DNA of 46,005 nt from Alphaproteobacteria bacterium UBA1908 (GCA_002337525.1 DDGG01000018.1:47437-93441), one strand, 5' to 3'; counted from the first letter of the stretch, positions 33,874 to 43,703 are shown. Notes: generated from the letters alone by a model not told the origin. Program-made: numbers and translations.

Positions 33874-35310
33874 ATGACACACAAGGTAACATTAATTGAA
33901 GGTGATGGAATCGGACCAGAAGTTGTCCGCTCGACCCGCAAAATTATTGAAGCAACAGGCGTGGATATAAAGTGGGATCTGTGTGAAGCCGGAGCCGAAG
34001 TTTTCAAGCGTGGCCTGAAATCCGGTGTTCCTGAAGAGACAATTGAATCCATTAAGCGTAACCGTGTTGTTTTAAAAGGTCCCCTGGAAACACCTGTTGG
34101 TTTTGGAGAAAAAAGCGCCAATGTGACTTTGCGCAAACTTTTTGAGACCTATGCCAATATTCGCCCTGTAAAAGAATTCCCACGTGTTGATACTCCTTTT
34201 AAAGGGCGAGGAATCGACATGGTCATTATTCGTGAAAATGTAGAAGATCTCTATGCCGGCATTGAATATATGCGCACACCTGGTGTTGCAGAATGTTTAA
34301 AACTTATTTCTCGTAAGGGCTGTGAAAAAATCGTCCGCTTTGCCTTTGAATTTGCCCGCAGTGAAGGGCGTAAAACCCTGCATTGCGCGACAAAAGCCAA
34401 TATCATGAAGTTTTCCGAAGGTCTTTTGAAGAAAACCTTCGAAGAGATTGCTCCCGAATACCCGGATATTGAACCTCACCATATTATTATTGATAACTGT
34501 GCCCACCAAATGGTGCGCTTCCCGGAAAAGTTTGAAACCATTGTCACCACAAATATGAATGGTGATATTATCAGTGACCTCGGGTCTGGATTGGTGGGGG
34601 GACTTGGTCTTGCTCCAGGCGCCAATATCGGGAATGGAATTGCCATCTTTGAGGCTGTTCACGGATCAGCCCCCAAATATGCCGGAAAAAATGTTATCAA
34701 TCCAACAGCTGTTTTATTTTCAGGCGTTATGATGCTGCGTCATCTGGGCGAATTTGAAGCCGCAATGACAATCGAACAAGCAACTCTGGCCACCCTGGAA
34801 GAAGGCATTTTACCAAAAGATATTGCCGGAGAGGGCCCCTCAACGTCAACGACTGACTTTACAGACGCGATTATTGCAAACTTTGGCAAGACATCTTCAG
34901 CATGGAAAGCCCGTGATTATAAAAAGATCAAGGTTCCCGAAGTGGATAAACGCCCGGATATTGTTCGCTCAAAAACAGCTGAATGTATTGGCGTTGACGT
35001 TTATATTGACTCTCCTCTTTTCTCGGAAGAACTTGGGCAAAAGCTTCGGGCTCTTACGGCGAATACAGACTTTGACCTTAAAATGATTTCAAATCGAGGG
35101 GTTCAAACATTCCCCAGTGCCGGTACAATGCCAGATGTTGTTGACTTATGGCGTGCTCGTTTCACAGCTAAAAATGGGGCTTCTACGGATCGTTCTAAAG
35201 TCAGGAACCTTTTGGAATGTATCGAAAAAGACCATAAGTGGACAGACACCAAGCTTCTTGAGCTTATCGATGGCGAAGAAGGCTTTACACGAGCCCAGGG
35301 CGAAAATTAA
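33874..35310 (+). CDS. icd: Isocitrate dehydrogenase, long alphaproteobacterial type, probably NADP-dependent
   Basis: A 478-residue enzyme that oxidises isocitrate to 2-oxoglutarate. Substrate residues lie in 'KSANVTLRK' and 'IIRENVEDLYAG', metal-binding Asp residues in 'TTNMNGDIISDLGSGLVGG'. The coenzyme segment 'HGSAPKYAGKNVINP' has Lys-Tyr, as in NADP enzymes. About 130 residues after 'AIIANFGK' form an extra C-terminal domain absent from E. coli Icd (416 residues) but present in Rickettsia-type enzymes. I choose ATG 33874 over GTG 33871 because AGGGGA sits 7 nt upstream. Confidence 0.93.
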   Translation: MTHKVTLIEGDGIGPEVVRSTRKIIEATGVDIKWDLCEAGAEVFKRGLKSGVPEETIESIKRNRVVLKGPLETPVGFGEKSANVTLRKLFETYANIRPVKEFPRVDTPFKGRGIDMVIIRENVEDLYAGIEYMRTPGVAECLKLISRKGCEKIVRFAFEFARSEGRKTLHCATKANIMKFSEGLLKKTFEEIAPEYPDIEPHHIIIDNCAHQMVRFPEKFETIVTTNMNGDIISDLGSGLVGGLGLAPGANIGNGIAIFEAVHGSAPKYAGKNVINPTAVLFSGVMMLRHLGEFEAAMTIEQATLATLEEGILPKDIAGEGPSTSTTDFTDAIIANFGKTSSAWKARDYKKIKVPEVDKRPDIVRSKTAECIGVDVYIDSPLFSEELGQKLRALTANTDFDLKMISNRGVQTFPSAGTMPDVVDLWRARFTAKNGASTDRSKVRNLLECIEKDHKWTDTKLLELIDGEEGFTRAQGEN

Positions 35311-35343
35311 GACTTTTTTCACTTCTTTATAAAAGACAGTTAG

Positions 35344-35369
35344 AAGCCATCCCAAACAGGATGGCTTTT
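35344..35369 (+). terminator. Rho-independent terminator of icd
   Basis: A perfect 9-bp stem AAGCCATCC (35344-35352) and GGATGGCTT (35359-35367) with a 6-nt loop, running into TTTTC, 33 nt after the stop codon. Confidence 0.8.
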
Positions 35370-35459
35370 CTACATCATTCTCTTTATTGACATATTGGTA
35401 AATAAGGCATATAAGCCCTAATAGCTTTATTCTAACAAAAATTTCAGAGAATGGTGACT

Positions 35460-36464
35460 ATGAAAAAAATACAAGCTTTTATTGCTTATTCAATCCTTGC
35501 TCTTTCTTGCGGCGTTCCTTCCTCCTTTTCTTCCGAGATCGATGATTTTTTTACTGTGGAAAATGAAAAAAGAATTGTAGAAACATTTCGTCAGGCTTTT
35601 GTTAGAAATATAGACCCTGAAACAGAAGGTTTAAAAGAGATTTGTGACCTGGTTAGCAACAATGGTGGAGGGGTTGATTTAACGGAGAGCCTGGAAATTA
35701 AAAAGAAACAAGAGTCAGAATGGATTATCCAGAATGAACAGGGAGACTCTGTTACCCTAAACCCTTATTCCATTCTTGCTGTACCTGCATCAGAAGGCCT
35801 TGAAACATTTCAAAAAGTGTTTTCAGGGAAGTCACTTGATGAAGAATGTAATGTCTATAAAGCATTACGCTTTAAAGCTATTGCCAATGCCTTTCTTCTC
35901 TCTGATGATCGAGAATCAGCAATCAGATTATTGAAAAGAAGTTGGAACACTTTTGAACCTCATACTTTAAATTTTCTTACACTTTTACAAATAAGAAAGT
36001 CGTTAATCTTTTTGGCAAATAACCTTACTGGACACTTAAAGAGCGTTCCAGAAGTGTCACACGCGGTAAAGGTACTAGAATGTCTTGCGTCAAGTTCAGA
36101 TACTGAAAAACTACACTTTAGAATCGGCCTTCAACTTTCAGAAAATCCTGACTTTAATTCTTTTGACGCTGTAGATGTAAAAGAAATTTTTTGCTCATAT
36201 TTTTGGAATTACCTAAAACTATCAGGAATACAAAATGACCTTGACAGAAGCGCTGAAAACTTTGCCTTATATATGTCAACAGAGACAGCTAATAAATTTG
36301 AGGGGTATTGTGAACTTTTTAAAATCCTGGGCTTTCCAGCTATCAACCAGGGCTTTATGGCATTTTCTCTTTCAAAATGGCTTGGTGAAGGATCAACATT
36401 TTATTCAGATGACAGTATTTATGGATTTGAATCAACTCTTGGACACCTTAGAGACGAGCTGTAA
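35460..36464 (+). CDS. Secreted protein of unknown function
   Basis: A 334-residue protein with a signal peptide at residues about 1-24 ('YSILALSCGVPSSFSS'). The mature part is acidic and mostly helical, with a TPR-like stretch 'ALRFKAIANAFLLSDDRESAIRLL'. No family is recognised. The frame also opens at ATG 35451 (three codons earlier); the later ATG gives the more usual Lys-rich signal-peptide start. It is a single-gene unit between the icd terminator and the hairpin at 36513-36533. Confidence 0.6.
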   Translation: MKKIQAFIAYSILALSCGVPSSFSSEIDDFFTVENEKRIVETFRQAFVRNIDPETEGLKEICDLVSNNGGGVDLTESLEIKKKQESEWIIQNEQGDSVTLNPYSILAVPASEGLETFQKVFSGKSLDEECNVYKALRFKAIANAFLLSDDRESAIRLLKRSWNTFEPHTLNFLTLLQIRKSLIFLANNLTGHLKSVPEVSHAVKVLECLASSSDTEKLHFRIGLQLSENPDFNSFDAVDVKEIFCSYFWNYLKLSGIQNDLDRSAENFALYMSTETANKFEGYCELFKILGFPAINQGFMAFSLSKWLGEGSTFYSDDSIYGFESTLGHLRDEL

Positions 36465-36914
36465 GTTGCCTTCAACCCTTAGGGGGCCAGTAGGTCACAT
36501 CGTACTTTGCAGTGCCTGAAACTTTTTCAGGCATAAAGACTTGAAATAAAACCTTCATAAGGCTATATATAAAATAATCAGGCTTAATAGACTCAAAATA
36601 TATTTTCTTCTCGTCTTTATTTTTTCTTCTCAAATCACATAATATTCAAGTTTAAAATTTTGTGGTCTTCATACCCCCCCTTTTTACTTCACCCTTTATT
36701 AAAATCCTGGAAAGACCTTTCTAAAGCGTCCGTTGTGAATCTTATGATGCCAAAAAATAGAGCAACATCATTTATAGATCCCCGGCATTGAAAGGCCCAA
36801 TCGCAAGCTCAGCATCTCTTTGTCGCCGAAAAGAAACGGCATGAAGAAAAAAGCTGAGAACAGTCCTTTTTTAAAAAACATCTCTTCATCAATTCTAAGA
36901 ATACTGGAGTTATC
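36465..36914. other. 450-bp intergenic region before the Bcr-like transporter
   Basis: Apart from the hairpin at 36513-36533, I see only AT-rich sequence with a C7 run near 36675. There is no tRNA, no ORF with a ribosome site and no repeat shared with the rest of the window. Confidence 0.6.
36513..36533 (+). terminator. Hairpin after the 35460 gene
   Basis: A 9-bp perfect stem (TGCCTGAAA / TTTCAGGCA) with a 3-nt loop, 48 nt after the stop. The following sequence is A-rich rather than T-rich, so it may act mainly as an mRNA 3'-end stabiliser. Confidence 0.5.
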
Positions 36915-38093
36915 ATGCAAAAAAAATATTTGTCTTTTCTTCTATCTCTCTCCCTACTTCCTGTTTGTTTAGAAGTTGACCTTTCTGTGCCAGGTTTTCC
37001 TGAAATGGCACTCACCCTTGGCATTCAGGAAAAGCTGCTTCAACAAAGTGTTGCCTGGAATTTTCTGGGCTTTTTTATAGGGGCTCTTATCTATGGGCCC
37101 TGTTCTGAGCATTTTGGTCGTCGTTTTACCCTGTTAACAGGATTTTTTATAATGACATTGGGGGCCTGGGGGTGCGTCCTGACACAATCAATTTATGCGT
37201 TCAGTTATGCCCGCTTTATACAAGGCCTTGGAGCTGGTGCCCCCGCTGTTCTGGTCTTTACTATCATTTCAGATTCGTTCTCTCTTAAGCAAACAGAGCG
37301 TCTGATTGGATTCATGAATGCCTTTCTAACCCTTTGCATGGCAGGTGCACCAGGTCTTGGATGTTTACTGGTTCGTCTGTATGGGTGGAAAAGCACTTAC
37401 TGGCTTCTGGCTCTTTTGTCAGGAAGTGTTTTCATTCTTCTTGTCTTTTATCTTCCAGAAAGCTTAAAAACAAAGAAAAAGTTCTCTTTTTATTCTTTTA
37501 AACAAGATTTTTTAAAACTTTTAAGATCACCTGACTTTATGATAGCCGCCATAACACCAAGCCTTCTTTTCACTTTTTACATGGGATTTGTGGTTACGGC
37601 TCCTCTTTTGTATTGTCATATTTTTAACACTAGCCTTTTTTCCTATGGACTTTACCAATCTTTTTTTCTGGGAGTTTTTGCTTTTGTCAGTCTTCTATCT
37701 TCAAAAATCACGACTTACTTTGGGAAGAAAGAAACCCTCATCTTCTCAAACACACTGATTATGGCAGGATCACTATCTCTTGTCGTCACAGGCATTTTCT
37801 TCCCTGAGTCACCCTTTCTTACCACTGCAAGCATGTCTTTTTACTCTATTGGTTTTGCCCTTGCTTACCCTCTTCTTTTCAGTAGGTCTTTATCTCTTTT
37901 CCCTGTTTTAAAGGGACTGAGTACTTCTCTTATTATGAGTCTGCGAATGCTTATAAGCGCTTTCAGCCTTTTCTGTCTCAGCAATGCTTATCAGCATAGC
38001 CTTTTAAGTCTTGCTTTTGCTCTACTTCCTCTTGCTCTTCTTTTCATGTCAGGCATTATTCTCCTTCATCATAAAAAGTTGAAATCTTGCTGA
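36915..38093 (+). CDS. MFS multidrug transporter, Bcr/CflA type
   Basis: A 392-residue carrier with 12 predicted helices. Helix 1 carries the Bcr/CflA pattern 'VDLSVPGFPEMA', loop 2-3 has 'YGPCSEHFGRRF' and helix 5 has 'MAGAPGLGCLL'. The family exports drugs or small metabolites (sulfonamide, bicyclomycin, cysteine) by proton antiport. The substrate here is unknown. GGAG lies 6 nt before the ATG. It is followed by a small secreted-protein gene. Confidence 0.88.
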   Translation: MQKKYLSFLLSLSLLPVCLEVDLSVPGFPEMALTLGIQEKLLQQSVAWNFLGFFIGALIYGPCSEHFGRRFTLLTGFFIMTLGAWGCVLTQSIYAFSYARFIQGLGAGAPAVLVFTIISDSFSLKQTERLIGFMNAFLTLCMAGAPGLGCLLVRLYGWKSTYWLLALLSGSVFILLVFYLPESLKTKKKFSFYSFKQDFLKLLRSPDFMIAAITPSLLFTFYMGFVVTAPLLYCHIFNTSLFSYGLYQSFFLGVFAFVSLLSSKITTYFGKKETLIFSNTLIMAGSLSLVVTGIFFPESPFLTTASMSFYSIGFALAYPLLFSRSLSLFPVLKGLSTSLIMSLRMLISAFSLFCLSNAYQHSLLSLAFALLPLALLFMSGIILLHHKKLKSC

Positions 38094-38169
38094 AATAGAA
38101 GAGGTGGTAAGATTCTGGAAACTATTTCTATGGCACACTGGCTTTCTTGAAGAACGATGGACACAGGTT

Positions 38170-38694
38170 ATGAGTATTAAACACCACTTTTTTATTTTGG
38201 GATTCGTTTTTTTAACCCTTGCAGCAAATTCGACTGTATCCGCTTTTACCTCCTATGAAATAGTGGGGCTGCTTCATCAAAATCCCCGAGAAGCGATCTT
38301 CAAAGACTATGAAGCCCCGCTTTTCCCAACTGAAAAAGAAGTGGAGGGACTACCGACTCCTATAGACTCTAATGAAACAAATGTTTCTGTGATTGAAGAA
38401 TACTACCGCTGTGTTTCGTTTGCCTATCGTCAATGGGGTGAAAAACAACTTCAAAAGGCACGCCAGTCCGACTTAAAAGTAAAACGCAAGGCCGCACATC
38501 TTCATCTCTCGCATTTTCGTCAAAATGATAAGACCTCTCCTACATCATTTAAAAACAGAGAAACTTTGAAAGGAGCACATTATGCCCAGGGAGTTTCGAA
38601 AATGCTTCATATCAAGGCAGATGCTTGTTTTAAAAAAGCAGACTTTTACGAAGCAATGGCTGAAACTTGCGCTGAAATCATTAATGAACTTTAG
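38170..38694 (+). CDS. Small secreted protein of unknown function
   Basis: A 174-residue protein starting with a signal peptide (residues about 1-25, 'FFILGFVFLTLAANSTVSA'). The mature part is basic in the middle ('KVKRKAAHLHLSHFRQN') and helical at the end ('KADFYEAMAETCAEIINEL'), with three Cys. No family is recognised. The frame opens at GTG 38104, but the upstream residues lack signal-peptide character, so I start at ATG 38170; its ribosome site is poor. Confidence 0.55.
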   Translation: MSIKHHFFILGFVFLTLAANSTVSAFTSYEIVGLLHQNPREAIFKDYEAPLFPTEKEVEGLPTPIDSNETNVSVIEEYYRCVSFAYRQWGEKQLQKARQSDLKVKRKAAHLHLSHFRQNDKTSPTSFKNRETLKGAHYAQGVSKMLHIKADACFKKADFYEAMAETCAEIINEL

Positions 38695-38810
38695 AGCAAA
38701 GAGTCTTTTCACGTTAAAAAATCTTGAAATATAGTTGATAGACCTTTTCATTATCGTGGAATTCTGCTTAAATCCGTGGCGAATTATCAGTCGATATTAA
38801 GAAACGGGAA

Positions 38811-40046
38811 ATGGTAACCAATACACGCAAAACCCTGGCCTGGTCTTTATGGACCATGACAACTTTCTTTTATGCCTTTCAATATATTATCAGAGTCAGC
38901 CCCAGTATCATGGTGGATGATATCATGGGGAAATTTGCCCTCAACGCAAGCGAGCTTGGCGACTTCACAGGGGCCTATTACCTTGGATACGCCCTAATGC
39001 ATATCCCCATTGGTATCCTCCTGGACCGGGTTGGACCCAGGTGGATTATTTCAGGTAGCGTTTTTTTAAGTGTTTCAGGAATTGTACCTCTTTTCTATTG
39101 TGATTCCTGGGCCGTTTCTGTCATGGGTCGCTTCCTTGTCGGAGCAGGTTCTTCAGGTGCCATTCTTGGAGTTTTTACCATTATCAGACTTCATTTCCCT
39201 GACAATCTTTTTTCAAGAATGTTAGGCATTTCCGTCATGATTGGTCTTGCGGGGGCAATATACGGGGGCTATCCTGTTGGTTACCTGTCTGACCATTATG
39301 GATGGGAGCAAGTTCTTTTTGGTGTTGTTGTCCTTGGTGTCTTTCTGGCACTTGCAATGGTATTTTTTATTCCCAAGAAAACAGAAACTCAGCAGGGACC
39401 ATCTTTCCTGAAGCTTGCTATTGCCAATGGAAAGGCGTTAATAGGTCGTGTCTTGTTAACAGCTCTCATGGCCGCCCTTATGGTCGGTCCTTTAGAGGGT
39501 TTTGCAGACATGTGGGCAACATCATTTTTAATTCATGTCTATGGGTATGATAAGGCCCTTGCCTCCTCCCTGCCCTCTTTGATTTTTATTGGGATGGGCG
39601 TTGGATCCCCCTTACTCGCCATGATATCAGAACGTTTCAAAGCCTACTATCCAGTGACCCTTCTCTCGGCATTGGGAATGGGGAGCTGTTTTTTGGCGAT
39701 CCTGATGATGCGACCTGATCCCTGGATTGTAGGCGCTCTCTTTTTCATTATTGGTGTTTTTTCTGCCTACCAGGTTCTTATCATGTATATGAACAGCAAA
39801 AACGTAGATGATAGCCTTGCCAGCATTGTAACGGCCCTTACAAATATGATTATCATGTTTTTTGGGTGGGTTTTCCACAAATCCATCACTTTAGTTATGG
39901 ATCGTTTTTGGGATGGTACAATGGAAAACTGTATTCCCGTTTATGATACGAAGGCCTACACTTATGGTCTGATGGTTATTCCTGCCACGTTGGCTCTTGC
40001 TTTTATCGGGTTCATTTTCTTAAGGCGTCGGGCGCCCTTATCCTGA
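38811..40046 (+). CDS. MFS transporter
   Basis: A 411-residue major facilitator with 12 predicted helices. Loop 2-3 holds the motif 'GILLDRVGPRW', and helix 4 the segment 'GRFLVGAGSSGAILGVF'. The helix-1 'YIIRVSPSIMVDDI' pattern resembles the anion/sugar-phosphate branch of MFS carriers in Legionella-, Coxiella- and Rickettsia-like bacteria. Substrate cannot be assigned. GGGA lies only 2 nt before the ATG, unusually close, but the next Met would cut into helix 1. Confidence 0.85.
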   Translation: MVTNTRKTLAWSLWTMTTFFYAFQYIIRVSPSIMVDDIMGKFALNASELGDFTGAYYLGYALMHIPIGILLDRVGPRWIISGSVFLSVSGIVPLFYCDSWAVSVMGRFLVGAGSSGAILGVFTIIRLHFPDNLFSRMLGISVMIGLAGAIYGGYPVGYLSDHYGWEQVLFGVVVLGVFLALAMVFFIPKKTETQQGPSFLKLAIANGKALIGRVLLTALMAALMVGPLEGFADMWATSFLIHVYGYDKALASSLPSLIFIGMGVGSPLLAMISERFKAYYPVTLLSALGMGSCFLAILMMRPDPWIVGALFFIIGVFSAYQVLIMYMNSKNVDDSLASIVTALTNMIIMFFGWVFHKSITLVMDRFWDGTMENCIPVYDTKAYTYGLMVIPATLALAFIGFIFLRRRAPLS

Positions 40047-40141
40047 AAATAGAAATCTGTGATGAAAGATACCGCTCTCTTCTTTCATACAAAGTTTGTC
40101 TATGATATGAATAAGAATCATTTTTTGGAAACTGTCTATTT

Positions 40142-41491
40142 ATGGTTGTTCTTCGTTTTGCTCCAAGCCCTACCGGCTATCTTCATGTTGGTAATGTCCG
40201 AACGGCACTTATTAATTTTCTTTTTGCACAAACAAATCAGGGACGCTTTCTTCTGAGGTTTGACGATACAGACACAGAACGCAGTCAGAATAAATTTAAA
40301 GAGGCTATTTTAGAAGATTTAGACTGGTTAGGCTGGTCTTTTGACCCCCCCTTTTATCAATCAGAACGTCTGGCACTTTACGACAAAGCGGTTGAAACCT
40401 TAAAAAAATGCGGACGCCTTTATCCTTGTTATGAAACACCGGAGGAACTTGACTTTAAGCGTAAGCGTCTTCTTGCGGCGGGACGCCCTCCTGTTTATGA
40501 CCGATCAGCTCTTTCCTTAAGACCTGATAAAAAAGCAGCTTATGAAGCTGAAGGGCGTATTCCTCATTGGCGTTTTCGTCTCGAAGACAGAACTGTCTCG
40601 TGGGAAGATTTGGCACGTGGTCCCTTATCTTATGAAAGTACAGCATTATCAGACCCTATTTTAATTCGGGCAAACGGCAGCTATGTCTATACCCTGTGCT
40701 CTGTTGTTGATGATCTGGATACTGGTATTACCCATATCATTAGGGGCAACGACCATATTTCCAATACGGCCGTTCAGATCCAGCTGACTCAGGCTCTTGG
40801 CGGAGCTGAAACAACATTTCAATTTGCACATCTCCCTTTACTGATGGGATCAAAAGGAGAGAGTCTTTCAAAACGACTGGGAAGTTTGTCAATTCAGGAC
40901 TTGCGACGCGATGGTATTGAAGCCATGGCTCTTAATAGCTATCTTTCTCAGCTAGGGTCTTCGCAGGATCTCTCGCCCCAAAAAAACTTAAAAGCCCTGA
41001 TCGACAGTTTCTCTCTTAAAGCTTTTTCGGCAAACTCTCCCAAATTCTCTCTAGAGGATCTTGAACGCCTTAATGGTCGACTGTTAAAGGCTCTTTCTTT
41101 TAAGGAAGTCCATCATGCCCTTGGTCAAAAAGGGCTATCGCATATTGATGAGGCTTTTTGGCTTGCTACACGAGAAAATATTTCTATCTTAAAAGACCTT
41201 GAAACACTTTGGTCCATTGTTAGAGAACCTGTCAAACCTATCATCGAAGAAGGTGACAAAAACTATATTGCTTTAGCTTTAACTCATCTACCTTCCAGTC
41301 CATGGGATGAAACTACCTGGAAAACATGGACAGATAAACTTAAGCAAGAAACAGAACGTAAGGGTAAAGCTCTCTTTATGCCGTTACGACGTGCGCTGAC
41401 AGCACAGAATCATGGACCAGAGATGAAAAAAATTCTTCCCCTGATAGGCAAGAAGCGTACCCGGGAACGTCTTGCAGGAAATAGCGCCTAA
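40142..41491 (+). CDS. gltX: Glutamyl-tRNA synthetase
   Basis: A 449-residue class I aminoacyl-tRNA synthetase. The HIGH box reads HVGN at residues 15-18 ('APSPTGYLHVGN'), the KMSKS box reads SLSKR ('GESLSKRLGSL'), and the specificity segment is 'LLRFDDTDTERS'. Most alphaproteobacteria lack GlnRS and have two GluRS; this looks like the form carrying the LSKR box. No clear ribosome site precedes the ATG. The family usually charges tRNA-Glu and, for the non-discriminating copy, tRNA-Gln. Confidence 0.93.
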   Translation: MVVLRFAPSPTGYLHVGNVRTALINFLFAQTNQGRFLLRFDDTDTERSQNKFKEAILEDLDWLGWSFDPPFYQSERLALYDKAVETLKKCGRLYPCYETPEELDFKRKRLLAAGRPPVYDRSALSLRPDKKAAYEAEGRIPHWRFRLEDRTVSWEDLARGPLSYESTALSDPILIRANGSYVYTLCSVVDDLDTGITHIIRGNDHISNTAVQIQLTQALGGAETTFQFAHLPLLMGSKGESLSKRLGSLSIQDLRRDGIEAMALNSYLSQLGSSQDLSPQKNLKALIDSFSLKAFSANSPKFSLEDLERLNGRLLKALSFKEVHHALGQKGLSHIDEAFWLATRENISILKDLETLWSIVREPVKPIIEEGDKNYIALALTHLPSSPWDETTWKTWTDKLKQETERKGKALFMPLRRALTAQNHGPEMKKILPLIGKKRTRERLAGNSA

Positions 41492-41551
41492 ACCTGGCTG
41501 TTCGATAACATAACAAGGGCTTTTAAAAGTAAGACCTAAAAGGAAAGAACT

Positions 41552-42922
41552 GTGACTTTAACCCTATATAATACAATGACGCGTCAACTGGAATCTTTTA
41601 AACCTATGAAAGAAGGTTATGTAGGATTATATGCTTGCGGCCCAACTGTTTATGATCGCGCTCACCTGGGAAATGCCCGCCCCGTCATTGTATTTGATGT
41701 TCTTCACCGCCTTTTAGCATTGGATTATAAAGTTACCTATGTACGCAATATTACTGATATTGATGATAAGATTATTCGAGCCTCTCAACAAACAGAAACC
41801 CCCATTGATCTTCTGACACGTGAAACAACACGTCTGTATCATGAGGATATGGCAACCCTGGGAAATTTACCACCAACACACGAACCTTGTGCCACTCATC
41901 ATGTAGAGGATATGATTCATATGATTCAGACTCTTCTGAAACAGGAGCACGCCTACGAGGCTGAAGGGCATGTTCTTTTTAGTGTAGAATCCTATCCCCA
42001 GTATGGAAGTCTTTCCCGCTCAAATCAGGATGAAATTCTTGCAGGAGCTCGTGTTGAAATTGCCCCTTATAAAAGACATCCATCTGATTTTGTCTTATGG
42101 AAACCTGCCCGGGATAATGAGCCAGGATGGCAGAGTCCCTGGGGTCGTGGTCGGCCTGGCTGGCATATTGAATGTTCCGCAATGAGCGCTGTTTTCCTGG
42201 GGAAAACTTTCGACATTCATGCAGGAGGACAGGACCTGATTTTTCCTCACCATGAAAATGAAATCGCCCAAAGTTGCGCTGCCCATAAAACTAAACACTT
42301 TGCCCGCTACTGGATGCATAATGGTATTCTCACCGTCAATGGTGAAAAAATGTCAAAATCTCTGGGTAATTTTCTGACTGTTGAGGATCTCCTGAGAAAA
42401 GCCAGAGGTGAAACCATTCGATATGCCGTTTTGATGACACATTATCGTCAGGCCCTTGACTGGACAGATCAAAGCCTTCAACAGGCAAAGTCATCCCTTG
42501 ATCGCTTTTATACAGCCCTTGAAGGGTATAAGGAAGAGACTTCTCTTTCAAATATTGATTCACAATTCCTTGCCCATTTAAAAAATGATATGAATACACC
42601 TGCTGCCTTTGCCCGTCTTCATATTTTAGCAACCGAAATTAACAAGGAAAAAGATGGAGTGGCAAAAAGAAAAGGTCAACAGACCCTGAAAGCATCAGCG
42701 AATGTGCTGGGACTTCTTGAAAAAGATACTCTTGAATGGTTTCAAGCCAAAGAATCATCCCAGGGATTTGATGAAAAAGAAATTGAAAAACTGATCGAGG
42801 ACCGATTAACTGCTCGCCGTCTTAAAAACTTTAAAGAAGCAGATGATATCAGGGATCGTCTCGCAGCCTGCAATATCATTTTGGAAGACAGTCCGGATGG
42901 CACAAAATGGAAAAGGTCTTAA
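41552..42922 (+). CDS. cysS: Cysteinyl-tRNA synthetase
   Basis: A 456-residue class I synthetase. Zinc ligand Cys29 is in 'LYACGPTVYD', HIGH reads HLGN at residues 38-41, further zinc ligands lie in 'WHIECSAM' and 'HHENE', and KMSKS is exact in 'GEKMSKSLGNF'. It starts at GTG 41552 with AAAGGAAAG upstream. It follows gltX by 60 nt, and trmJ begins 1 nt after its stop. Confidence 0.96.
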   Translation: MTLTLYNTMTRQLESFKPMKEGYVGLYACGPTVYDRAHLGNARPVIVFDVLHRLLALDYKVTYVRNITDIDDKIIRASQQTETPIDLLTRETTRLYHEDMATLGNLPPTHEPCATHHVEDMIHMIQTLLKQEHAYEAEGHVLFSVESYPQYGSLSRSNQDEILAGARVEIAPYKRHPSDFVLWKPARDNEPGWQSPWGRGRPGWHIECSAMSAVFLGKTFDIHAGGQDLIFPHHENEIAQSCAAHKTKHFARYWMHNGILTVNGEKMSKSLGNFLTVEDLLRKARGETIRYAVLMTHYRQALDWTDQSLQQAKSSLDRFYTALEGYKEETSLSNIDSQFLAHLKNDMNTPAAFARLHILATEINKEKDGVAKRKGQQTLKASANVLGLLEKDTLEWFQAKESSQGFDEKEIEKLIEDRLTARRLKNFKEADDIRDRLAACNIILEDSPDGTKWKRS

Positions 42923-42923
42923 G

Positions 42924-43703
42924 ATGCCAATACTCCCTCCCTGTATTATTCTTGTTGAGCCTCAACTAGACCAGAATATTGGTAAAACTGCTCGGGCTAT
43001 GTTGAATTTTGGCCTGACCGATTTACGTTTAATCCGACCAAAAGCATCTCACAATAATAAAACTGCTCGTGTCCTGTCAGCCGGAGCAGACTTTGTTTTG
43101 GATCAGGCAAAAGTATATGAGTCTCTTAAAAGCGCGGCCCATGACCTTACCTTTACTCTGGCAACAACGACACGTCCAAGAGAGATGATTAAAGATGTCT
43201 ATACCCCACATCATGCGATGGATCTGGTACGTGATCACTTGAGTCAACACACACATCACAAGGTCGGTCTTTTATTTGGACCCGAAAGATCGGGACTTGA
43301 AAATGATGATATTGCTTTCTGCGATGCTATTATTACTGCTCCCCTCAACCCTGACTTTAGCTCTCTTAATTTGGCCCAAGCTGTTGTCATTATTGCCTAT
43401 GAGTGGTTTCAATCCGGTATTGCACCCTCAGAACCAAAATCCCGGGCTCTGGAAGATCCTCTGGCGACCCAAAATGAGACTCAGGGGTTTTTGACACATT
43501 TAGAAACAGAACTGGAAAAATCTGGATATTTTAGAGCTGCCCATATGAAAGAAATGATGACACGTCACTTGAGAAATATGTTTGCGCGTATGCCTTTTAC
43601 TTCTCAAGAAATCAGGACTCTTAGAGGTGTTATTTCGTCCCTTGTGAACCCACACGGCATTTTATCCCGTCAAAAAAAAGCTGACAAGAAACCACCCAAG
43701 TGA
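42924..43703 (+). CDS. trmJ: tRNA (cytidine/uridine-2'-O-)-methyltransferase TrmJ-like
   Basis: A 259-residue SpoU (SPOUT) methyltransferase. Motif 1 is 'VEPQLDQNIGKTARAMLNFG', motif 2 'LLFGPERSGLENDD' and motif 3 'PLNPDFSSLNLAQAV'. The C-terminal helical extension fits TrmJ, which methylates the ribose of tRNA position 32. The frame opens at 42843 inside cysS, but ATG 42924 fits the family start and has AAAAGG 7 nt upstream. The gap to cysS is 1 nt. Confidence 0.9.
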   Translation: MPILPPCIILVEPQLDQNIGKTARAMLNFGLTDLRLIRPKASHNNKTARVLSAGADFVLDQAKVYESLKSAAHDLTFTLATTTRPREMIKDVYTPHHAMDLVRDHLSQHTHHKVGLLFGPERSGLENDDIAFCDAIITAPLNPDFSSLNLAQAVVIIAYEWFQSGIAPSEPKSRALEDPLATQNETQGFLTHLETELEKSGYFRAAHMKEMMTRHLRNMFARMPFTSQEIRTLRGVISSLVNPHGILSRQKKADKKPPK

